Origin: Candidatus Delongbacteria bacterium
Lineage (GTDB): Bacteria > UBA4055
Assembly: GCA_013139625.1 (NCBI GenBank)
Contig: WTAK01000407.1
Coordinates: 1 to 5,087 of the forward strand
DNA: 5,087 nt
Direction: 5' to 3'
Each line of letters begins with the position of its first letter. The first letter of the stretch is position 1. Under the pieces are notes generated by a model. The model was not told the DNA's origin, ran no database searches, and saw only the letters and a program-made list of their open reading frames with translations. The position numbers were made by a program, and so were the translations under genes. Of the stretch, positions 1-5,087 are shown piece after piece.

Positions 1-23
1 CAAACCAAATCGAAATGTAAAAC

Positions 24-28
24 AGGAG
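24..28 (+). promoter_or_regulatory. Ribosome binding site that fixes the start of the first ATPase
   Basis: AGGAG lies six bases before the ATG at 35. It decides the start, because the reading frame stays open upstream to the window edge and could otherwise be extended. The paralogue's site at 2424-2428 has the same sequence, the same spacing and a nearly identical leader (AGGAGAA followed by four bases and ATG). Confidence 0.8.
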
Positions 29-34
29 AATGAT

Positions 35-1237
35 ATGTTAAACGCAGAGATAGTGAATAAAGATGAAGAGATCATTAAGCTTGTTAATGATATTTTCAAG
101 AAATCAGTTGAAGAAAATGCATCAGAGATCTACATTGAACCAAAAGAAAAATATGTACGAGTTCAATACAGGAAAGACGGAGTATTATTTATACCTGAAG
201 GATATGACAAAATTCCTAGACAGCTTCGTAACTATATCGTAGATCGAATAAAAATCTTAACCACAACTATGAGGCTTGAAGTTCGCTTGCGTCCACAAGA
301 CGGTAAAATAAGACTAAAAATCAATGGAGAAGAAGTCGATTTTCGTATCGGTATAATACCTACTATACACGGGGAAAGTATAGCAATACGACCTTTACAC
401 AATGATTCTTACTCTTTGGATATCAATAAAATTTTCAATGACGACAAAAGTCTGATTGATAGATTTAAAAGAAATTTAGATTTAAAAGACGGAGTGATAC
501 TTTTTTCAGGATTATCTAGTTCGGGAAAAACATCACTAGCACTTGCAGCTGTAAATGAATTAGCCAAAAAAAATGTAAAGATAATAACTATTGAAGATCC
601 GGTTCAAGTAGAGATACATAATGCAACCCAGGTTAATGTTAATCTTCAGCAAGACCTAACTTTTGCGAGTGCTGCAAGGCAGGCTTACAGATATGCGATA
701 GATGTTCTTTATATGGGAGAGATTAGAGATTATGAAATCGCTCATATAACTCTTGAAGGAGGTCTAACTGGACATTTGGCTCTTTCAACAATGCCCACGC
801 AAAATGCTATAGAAACTTTATTCAGGTTGTCTCAAATGGGTATCAAAGAATATCTTACTGCATCTACAGTTAAATTTATTGTTAGTTCAAAGCTTACCGA
901 CAAGATTTGTCAGCACTGTAAGGAAGAAGTTATATATTCAGAAACAGAGTTAAAAGCTATTGGATTAACTGCTAAAGAGATCACGGAGAATACATTATAC
1001 AAAAGTAAAGGTTGTGAAAAATGTAATCAAAGAGGATATTCAGGTAGGATAGCAATAATCGAAATGTTGGAACTCAGCTCTAGCATGAAAGATGCTTTCA
1101 TAAACGGTGCAGATAATAAAGAGATCACAAAAATAGCTAAGAAAGACGGTGTTTATTACACATTAGCTGATGATGCGATAAAGAAATTAAAAGGTGGTTT
1201 TATTGATCTTGAAACTGCGAGATTGTTTACACTGTAA
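35..1237 (+). CDS. GspE/PilB-type secretion/pilus ATPase, short form without N1 domain (copy 1)
   Basis: This is a hexameric-type traffic ATPase of the type II secretion / type IV pilus assembly family, expected to work in the cytoplasm at the inner membrane. Visible elements in order: an N2 domain at residues 10-120 (ASEIYIEP at 29-36, RKDG at 46-49, RPQDGKI at 86-92, PTIHGES at 109-115); Walker A GLSSSGKT at 159-166; Asp box TIEDPV at 185-190; Walker B with catalytic-type Glu, MGEIRD at 227-232; a His box with H247 present but Pro254 where STLHTN normally has His; and zinc-site cysteines C292, C295, C327 and C330. The length is 400 residues against about 560 for full GspE/PilB, and the missing part is the N-terminal N1 domain. 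The frame is open upstream to the window edge, so a longer form cannot be excluded directly. The ribosome site and the paralogue, whose start is bounded by a stop codon, argue for this start. The family is certain; the machine it drives is unknown. Retraction ATPases (PilT) are of similar size but lack the four-cysteine site. Confidence 0.92.
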   Translation: MLNAEIVNKDEEIIKLVNDIFKKSVEENASEIYIEPKEKYVRVQYRKDGVLFIPEGYDKIPRQLRNYIVDRIKILTTTMRLEVRLRPQDGKIRLKINGEEVDFRIGIIPTIHGESIAIRPLHNDSYSLDINKIFNDDKSLIDRFKRNLDLKDGVILFSGLSSSGKTSLALAAVNELAKKNVKIITIEDPVQVEIHNATQVNVNLQQDLTFASAARQAYRYAIDVLYMGEIRDYEIAHITLEGGLTGHLALSTMPTQNAIETLFRLSQMGIKEYLTASTVKFIVSSKLTDKICQHCKEEVIYSETELKAIGLTAKEITENTLYKSKGCEKCNQRGYSGRIAIIEMLELSSSMKDAFINGADNKEITKIAKKDGVYYTLADDAIKKLKGGFIDLETARLFTL

Positions 1238-1247
1238 ATATAGATTT

Positions 1248-1252
1248 AGGAG
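1248..1252 (+). promoter_or_regulatory. Ribosome binding site that selects the ATG of the lipoprotein gene
   Basis: AGGAG here ends on the G of an in-frame GTG at 1252, so that GTG cannot be the start. The ATG at 1258 sits five bases downstream, which is the right spacing, and gives a normal signal peptide beginning MKKILF. Confidence 0.8.
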
Positions 1253-1257
1253 TGATA

Positions 1258-2409
1258 ATGAAAAAAATATTATTCGTAGCAATGATCAGTATTGTACTAA
1301 TAACAAGTTGCACAAAAAAAACTGAACTTAATTACACTGTCACAGAAAAAAATGGAATAAAAACATATCGAAATAAGAATATTCCATCAGATCCGAATTT
1401 CAAGATCACTCCTAAGGAAGTTTTTACAATTCAAGGATATGATGAAAATGCTACAGATACTCTAAGGAATTTTATTCAACCTCAGGATGTTGCAGTTGAT
1501 TCTAAAGGTAATATTTATGTTTTGGATAGTAGATTAGCCAGCATAACGATATTTGATAAAAATGGAAACTTCTTAAAAAGTATTGGAAGAAAAGGTACAG
1601 GTCCAGGTGAATTCAAACTTCCATGGCAAATGATAATTTTAAATGACACATTATACGTTTCTGATAATGCCAGTTCACAATTATCTGTTTTTGAAAATAA
1701 ATTTAACTTTATTAGAAATTTCACTTTGGGAAATAATAATACACTTATTGTTATGATCCCTATTGATTCGAATTCTTTTATTAGTGCAACTCAATCGTGG
1801 AAAGTAGAAAGTGAAGATACTTACTATGTTAATACAACAACTTTAAGAGATTCTAAATTCAAAATTGTGAAAATTTTAAATGAAAAGATAGGTAAATATG
1901 TTGGTCAAAACACAAATTTTGGAGATTATACAACTGCTTATTGTGTAGGTAAAGAAAACATATATATTGGTACGAATAGTATAAATGAGTACTCCATAGA
2001 CGTCTTGGATCTAAATGGACAACAAAAATATAGAATGAATAAAGATTTTAGAAAAATTACTATGCCTACAAAAGAGAAAGAAGAGTACGAAAGGTCTCGA
2101 AATTCATCAAATATGGTAGAAATTGATCGAGATTTTAAAATTAAATACAAAAGAGCTATTGAGATTTTCGGTATGTTCGTTGATAAAGACGATCATCTAC
2201 TAATTCAAACCCCAATCGAAAGAAATGAAGATAATCAATATGATTTTGTTGTAGATGCGTTTAAAGATGGTGTTTTTATAAATAGATTCAAAATGGAAAT
2301 CGGTAAAGGATTTGATTTCTTTAATTCAGACCATAAAAGATGGTTTATCGGTAATAGAATCTATTATCAAAACCGTGAAGACAATTGTGTAACAGTTTAC
2401 GAGTATTAA
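1258..2409 (+). CDS. 6-bladed beta-propeller (NHL-like) lipoprotein
   Basis: This is an exported lipoprotein of 383 residues. Residues 1-18 form a lipoprotein signal (MKK, hydrophobic stretch, lipobox ITSC) with the acylated Cys at 18; position 19 is Thr, so there is no Asp inner-membrane retention signal. A short N-terminal segment (about 19-70) is followed by propeller blades. The clearest NHL-like repeats are at about 73-115 (PQDVAVDSKGNIYVLD, then FDKNGNFLKSIGRKGTGPGEF) and about 118-155 (NDTLYVSDNASSQLSVF). Later blades are more divergent, and the protein ends with a strand pair around NRIYYQN and VTVYEY. This matches the 6-bladed-propeller lipoproteins common in Bacteroidota and related phyla, whose roles are mostly unknown; binding of a protein or ligand at the cell envelope is the usual inference. 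It lies between the two ATPase genes, 20 bases after the first and 25 before the second, so co-transcription is likely. No catalytic motif is visible. Confidence 0.88.
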   Translation: MKKILFVAMISIVLITSCTKKTELNYTVTEKNGIKTYRNKNIPSDPNFKITPKEVFTIQGYDENATDTLRNFIQPQDVAVDSKGNIYVLDSRLASITIFDKNGNFLKSIGRKGTGPGEFKLPWQMIILNDTLYVSDNASSQLSVFENKFNFIRNFTLGNNNTLIVMIPIDSNSFISATQSWKVESEDTYYVNTTTLRDSKFKIVKILNEKIGKYVGQNTNFGDYTTAYCVGKENIYIGTNSINEYSIDVLDLNGQQKYRMNKDFRKITMPTKEKEEYERSRNSSNMVEIDRDFKIKYKRAIEIFGMFVDKDDHLLIQTPIERNEDNQYDFVVDAFKDGVFINRFKMEIGKGFDFFNSDHKRWFIGNRIYYQNREDNCVTVYEY

Positions 2410-2423
2410 AAAATAAACTATTA

Positions 2424-2428
2424 AGGAG
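2424..2428 (+). promoter_or_regulatory. Ribosome binding site of the second ATPase, copied from the first
   Basis: AGGAG lies six bases before the ATG at 2435. An in-frame TAA at 2414-2416 leaves no room for a longer protein. The start of this short ATPase is therefore certain, and it supports by analogy the start at 35. Confidence 0.85.
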
Positions 2429-2434
2429 AAATAT

Positions 2435-3640
2435 ATGTTGAACGCAGAAATTATTAATAAAGATGAAGAGATAGTAAAATTCGTAGATGATTTACTTGAA
2501 GAAGCAGTAAAACAAGGTGTTTCAGATGTTCATATTGAACCACAAGCCACAAATACTAGAGTAAGATTCAGAAAAGACAGAAAATTATATATTCCAGAAG
2601 GGTATGATAATATACCTAAGCAACTCCATGAATATATAATTGCACGAATAAAAGTACTTACTAAAACCATGAAGCTTGATGTAAAAAAACGCCCTCAGGA
2701 TGGAAGGATTAAATCGAATATATTAGGAAGAGACTTCGTGTTCAGATTGCTCGTTTATCCAACTATTCATGGTGAAAGTATCAATATCTTTAATATGGAT
2801 GACTATCTTCAGCAATATACTGTCGAAGAATTATTCAACAATGATATAAATCTGATTAAAATATTTAGAAGAAATCTTAAAAAAGAAGAGGGTTTGATTT
2901 TATTTACAGGTCCAACAACTGTAGGCAAATCTACTTTTATCGCCTCTACAATAAATGAACTTGCAGGCACAGGTGTTAAAATTAGAACAATTGAAGATCC
3001 TGTTGAATTGCAAATGGATAATACAGATCAGGTACAGATAGATTTATATCAAGGTTTAGATATGACTGCAGCTTTAAGATCATGTTGTAGAGGAGATGTA
3101 GATGTTCTTTATATATGTGAGCTTCGACAATTTGAAGTTGCACATATCGCTTTGGAAATAGGTTTAAATAAAGGATATAAAGTTTTATCTACTATGCATA
3201 CAAATAATGGCATATCTACATTATTTAGATTTACTGAAATGGGAATTAAAGAATATATGACAGCATCGGCTTTAGAATTGGTTGTCGGCCTCAGAAGAAC
3301 TAAAAAATTATGTCCCCATTGTAAAGAAAAAGCAGATTTATTAGAAAGTGAGTTTGAAGGACTTGGTTTAACTGAAGAAGATATTCAAAATGGAAAGTTC
3401 TACAAAGCCAAAGGATGTGATAAATGTTTCAACACAGGTTACACAGGCAAATTAGCTTTAGTTGAAATACTGGAATTTACACGATCTCTGAAAGATGCAT
3501 TCGTAAAAGGTGCTGATGCAGACGAAATGGAAAAACTCGCAAAAAAGGAAGGAGTTTATCATTCGTTAGCAGAAGATACTCGAAAGAAGTTTATTAATGG
3601 AGATATTGATATTGAAGAGGCAAGAATATTTACGTTCTAG
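2435..3640 (+). CDS. GspE/PilB-type secretion/pilus ATPase, short form, divergent motor (copy 2)
   Basis: This is a paralogue of the gene at 35, about 49 % identical by hand alignment with essentially one single-residue insertion (401 against 400 residues). Order of elements: N2 domain (VSDVHIEP at 29-36, RKDR at 46-49, RPQDGRI at 86-92, PTIHGES at 109-115); Walker A GPTTVGKS at 159-166; Asp box TIEDPV at 185-190; a Walker B region reading YICELRQ at 226-232; His box; and zinc cysteines C293, C296, C328 and C331. Glu229 is kept, but the usual Gly before it is Cys228 and the usual Asp of EIRD is Gln232. The usual LTGH is replaced by LNKGY, so the first His of the His box is Tyr248, while the second, His255, is kept. 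The Arg seen at 119 in copy 1 (IAIRPL) is Phe here (INIFNM). ATP binding looks preserved; hydrolysis may be weakened, or may depend on a partner. The N1 domain is truly absent, since a stop codon closes the frame just upstream. It is the last gene of the operon, before a terminator. Confidence 0.92.
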   Translation: MLNAEIINKDEEIVKFVDDLLEEAVKQGVSDVHIEPQATNTRVRFRKDRKLYIPEGYDNIPKQLHEYIIARIKVLTKTMKLDVKKRPQDGRIKSNILGRDFVFRLLVYPTIHGESINIFNMDDYLQQYTVEELFNNDINLIKIFRRNLKKEEGLILFTGPTTVGKSTFIASTINELAGTGVKIRTIEDPVELQMDNTDQVQIDLYQGLDMTAALRSCCRGDVDVLYICELRQFEVAHIALEIGLNKGYKVLSTMHTNNGISTLFRFTEMGIKEYMTASALELVVGLRRTKKLCPHCKEKADLLESEFEGLGLTEEDIQNGKFYKAKGCDKCFNTGYTGKLALVEILEFTRSLKDAFVKGADADEMEKLAKKEGVYHSLAEDTRKKFINGDIDIEEARIFTF

Positions 3641-3663
3641 CGATGGAATAAATAGCTACATCG

Positions 3664-3690
3664 AAGGCAGGAATTCTCCTGCCTTTTTTT
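3664..3690 (+). terminator. Intrinsic terminator of the ATPase-lipoprotein operon
   Basis: A perfect inverted repeat, AAGGCAGGA (3664-3672) and TCCTGCCTT (3677-3685), with a four-base ATTC loop, runs into seven T residues (3684-3690) and then a further T-rich stretch. It starts 23 bases after the stop of the second ATPase and separates the operon from the next gene. Confidence 0.92.
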
Positions 3691-3699
3691 ATTTTCCTC

Positions 3700-3728
3700 T
3701 TGTTTCTAAATCCATTTAGCAATATCTT
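3700..3728 (+). promoter_or_regulatory. Weak candidate promoter for the secreted repeat protein
   Basis: TTGTTT (3700-3705) and TATCTT (3723-3728) are spaced by 17 bases and lie between the operon terminator and the start at 3764. The matches to the sigma-70 consensus are only 3 of 6 and 4 of 6. In DNA this AT-rich, such a pair can occur by chance. A promoter is expected in this gap because of the terminator before it, but its exact position is uncertain. Confidence 0.25.
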
Positions 3729-3763
3729 TAACTAACTTTAAGAAACAAAAACAGGAAAACATT

Positions 3764-4948
3764 ATGAAAAAGATACTCTTACTATTAGTTATAATCCTAA
3801 CAGTTAACCTATTTTCGTTCGAATTAATGAAATTCTGGGTAGTCGAGTCACCTAAAGACGATATATCTGAAATGAAAAGACTAAAAAGCCCAAAGTTGAA
3901 AACTGGCGAAACTTTACACATGGTTTTTGACCTGACTAACTGCAAAGTAAAAAACAATAAAGCATCCATCACTTACAGCTATGAATTAAAGCACAACATG
4001 AGATCGGTATATACATCAACACCTGAAACATTAAGACCCGGTATGCAGAGTTTTTGGTATTTGATAGAACATAAATTAAATACAAGCCCTGGAACATATC
4101 AGGCTATACTAAAGGTAAAGGATAATAATTCAGGAAAAGAAACAAAACGAACTTTGATGTTCAAATTAAAAAAAGGAAAATCAGGTGGTTTTGTGAAAAA
4201 GAAAGTTGTAAAAGAAGAACCTGTAAAAATTGAGAAGATCGAAGTAGTTGACAATAATAATAATATCCCATCTAGCGGTAAAGTTGAACTCAACGTATCT
4301 TCAGGGTCTTTTATCAGCGAGAACGGTCTATTATCTTTAGACAAAAATGAATATTTCCCTGATGAAGAAATAAAAGTAACTTTCAAAGTTATGAAACATT
4401 TCTCATCAACTGCATGGATAGGTATCCTGCCAATTGATTGTCCCCATGGTTCTGAGAAAGTAAATGATGAAAATGACTTAATCTACAAGCATTTGAAATA
4501 TGAAAAATTCAAAGGTGGTGGAACAATGATCATGAAAGCTCCAAGAAAACTTGGGAATTATGATATAAGACTGAATGATAATGACAGTAATGGTAAGGAA
4601 ATGGCTTTTGTTCCTTTCATGGTTTCAGTCAAATCTGATAAAATATCATTATTAACTGACAAAAAAAATTATTTCCCTAATGAAGAAATAAAAATTGATT
4701 TCAAAGTTCATCCTGCTTTTGCTTCAAATGCATGGATAGGAATTTTACCAAATGATTGTCCACACGGTTCTGAGAAAGTAAATGATGAAAATGATCTTGG
4801 TTACAAGCACCTTAAATACAAAAAGTATAACGGTGGTGGTTCAATGGTCTTGAAAGCTCCACGGAAAAGTGGAACTTATGATATTAGGATGCATAATACT
4901 GATTCTGATGGATATGAAGTCGCAAGTGTCACAATAACCGTTAAGTAA
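3764..4948 (+). CDS. Secreted protein with Ig-like N-terminal segment and two tandem WIGI/PHGSE domains
   Basis: This is an exported protein of 394 residues and unknown function. Residues 1-18 are a signal peptide (MKK, long Leu/Ile/Val core), probably cleaved near 18; there is no lipobox Cys. Residues about 19-135 look like a beta-rich, Ig-like segment (TGETLHMVFDL at 48-57; PGTYQAILKVKD at 109-120). Residues about 136-180 are a Lys/Glu-rich and then Asn-rich linker, likely flexible. Two copies of a domain of about 100 residues follow (about 189-290 and 295-394), each with YFP, AWIGILP, DCPHGSEKVNDENDL, YKHLKY, KAPRK and a YDIR strand. Similar domains with WIGI and HGSEEVND motifs occur, to my recollection, in other bacterial exported proteins without a known role. 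The WIGI motif loosely recalls SKICH-type Ig folds, but I would not assign that. AGGAA at 3753-3757 is a well-spaced ribosome site. The gene is separated from the ATPase operon by a terminator, so a functional link is only suggested by proximity. The protein ends at a domain boundary and is not truncated. Confidence 0.85.
   Translation: MKKILLLLVIILTVNLFSFELMKFWVVESPKDDISEMKRLKSPKLKTGETLHMVFDLTNCKVKNNKASITYSYELKHNMRSVYTSTPETLRPGMQSFWYLIEHKLNTSPGTYQAILKVKDNNSGKETKRTLMFKLKKGKSGGFVKKKVVKEEPVKIEKIEVVDNNNNIPSSGKVELNVSSGSFISENGLLSLDKNEYFPDEEIKVTFKVMKHFSSTAWIGILPIDCPHGSEKVNDENDLIYKHLKYEKFKGGGTMIMKAPRKLGNYDIRLNDNDSNGKEMAFVPFMVSVKSDKISLLTDKKNYFPNEEIKIDFKVHPAFASNAWIGILPNDCPHGSEKVNDENDLGYKHLKYKKYNGGGSMVLKAPRKSGTYDIRMHNTDSDGYEVASVTITVK
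4328..4633 (+). repeat. Tandem domain repeat, copy 1 (period 318 bases)
   Basis: This is the first of two in-frame copies of the WIGI/PHGSE domain (residues 189-290 of the secreted protein). Matching motifs are 106 codons apart: Trp218/Trp324, Cys226/Cys332, Tyr197/Tyr303. A stretch of 29 bases at 4448-4476 is identical to 4766-4794. Confidence 0.9.
4646..4945 (+). repeat. Tandem domain repeat, copy 2
   Basis: This is the second copy (residues 295-394), ending at the stop codon. Its C-terminal strand, HNTDSDGYEVASVTITV, is closer to the form I recall for this domain than copy 1, which has NDNDSNGKEMAFVPFMV. Confidence 0.9.
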
Positions 4949-4949
4949 A

Positions 4950-5087
4950 TTAGTACTCGTAACTTGACCCACCGATAAACTCCCTCAGCAACGATGTCTG
5001 GGGGATTTCTTTTTTCGGGATAGGTAAAAAGAACGAAAGAAACTTCAATAATCTCATAGCTTCAGCATATTCTTTCACATTCTCTGG
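4950..5087 (-). CDS. 3' end of a convergent gene, product not recognised (possibly transposase-like)
   Basis: The minus strand is open from the window edge at 5087 to a TAA at 4952-4950, giving 45 codons with no start inside that need be used. The translation looks like real protein: EAMRLLKFLSFFLPIPKK, then TSLLREFIGGSSYEY at the C-terminus. GC is about 40 % by hand count, higher than sampled lines of the neighbouring genes, and codons such as CTG, AGG and CCC are used. It ends one base past the stop of the secreted-protein gene, tail to tail. The ending loosely reminds me of some transposase C-termini, and the composition would fit acquired DNA, but I cannot name a family. The frame could also be open by chance. 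Confidence 0.5.
   Translation of the reverse strand, partial: PENVKEYAEAMRLLKFLSFFLPIPKKEIPQTSLLREFIGGSSYEY
4981..5015 (+). terminator. Candidate intrinsic terminator after the secreted-protein gene
   Basis: A stem TCCCTCAG (4981-4988) pairs with CTGGGGGA (4998-5005) through eight pairs, one of them G-T. It has a nine-base loop and is followed by TTTC and six T residues (5006-5015). It works only in the plus direction, because there is no matching A-tract upstream. It overlaps the convergent reading frame, so the same bases may also be coding. Confidence 0.55.

Noticed and set aside
3..20. Possible last codons of an upstream gene (reads NQIEM and then TAA), ending 14 bases before the first ATPase.
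   Set aside because: Five codons are far too few to support a gene. The position would fit a preceding operon member, but it cannot be judged from this window.
35..1237. Assignment of the first ATPase as a PilT-type retraction motor because of its short length.
   Set aside because: The four-cysteine zinc site and the RPQDG-containing N2 domain are GspE/PilB features. The short length comes from the missing N1 domain.
1252..1257. In-frame GTG as the start of the lipoprotein gene.
   Set aside because: The GTG overlaps the AGGAG ribosome site, so the ribosome could not initiate there. The ATG at 1258 has correct spacing and gives a normal signal peptide.
1515..2150. Two minus-strand open frames of about 70 codons inside the lipoprotein gene.
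   Set aside because: Both are shadows of the propeller coding sequence, without motifs or ribosome sites.
3641..3663. Small inverted repeat CGATG ... CATCG just after the stop of the second ATPase.
   Set aside because: The stem has only five pairs with a 13-base loop and no T-run. The strong terminator directly downstream explains the region better.
3706..3972. Minus-strand open frame of 88 codons across the start of the secreted-protein gene.
   Set aside because: It is antisense to a well-supported gene with a signal peptide and has no ribosome site or recognisable motif. Long antisense frames are expected by chance here.

Overview
The window is AT-rich bacterial DNA (hand-counted 60-base lines give about 22-35 % GC). 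It has clear AGGAG-type ribosome sites, short intergenic gaps, a lipobox lipoprotein and a Sec-exported protein. This points to a diderm bacterium that uses Shine-Dalgarno initiation. The 6-bladed-propeller lipoprotein type is common in Bacteroidota and in related candidate phyla such as Cloacimonadota and Delongbacteria. The strong Shine-Dalgarno sites fit typical Bacteroidota less well, so I do not name a lineage.

Layout: (1) 35-3640, a three-gene plus-strand operon: GspE/PilB-type ATPase (35-1237), propeller lipoprotein (1258-2409), second GspE/PilB-type ATPase (2435-3640). The gaps are 20 and 25 bases, and the operon is closed by a good intrinsic terminator (3664-3690). (2) A short intergenic region, 3691-3763, with at best a weak promoter. 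(3) 3764-4948, a secreted protein with an N-terminal Ig-like segment, a charged linker and two tandem copies of a roughly 100-residue WIGI/PHGSE domain. (4) 4950-5087, the 3' end of a convergent minus-strand gene that runs off the window. The plus-strand terminator candidate lies inside it.

The most interesting feature is the ATPase pair. Both proteins are short: they have the N2 domain, the RecA-like motor and the four-cysteine zinc site, but no N-terminal N1 (GSPII_E_N/MshEN) domain. They share about 49 % identity by hand alignment over 400 residues. The two histidines of the family's His box are lost in a complementary way: the first copy keeps the first His and has Pro for the second, while the second copy has Tyr for the first and keeps the second. 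The second copy also has altered residues next to its Walker B glutamate. One hypothesis is a hetero-oligomeric motor of two specialised subunits, encoded around a surface or periplasmic lipoprotein. Divergence towards a regulatory role is the alternative. No pilin, platform protein or secretin gene is present in the window, so the machine they serve is unknown.
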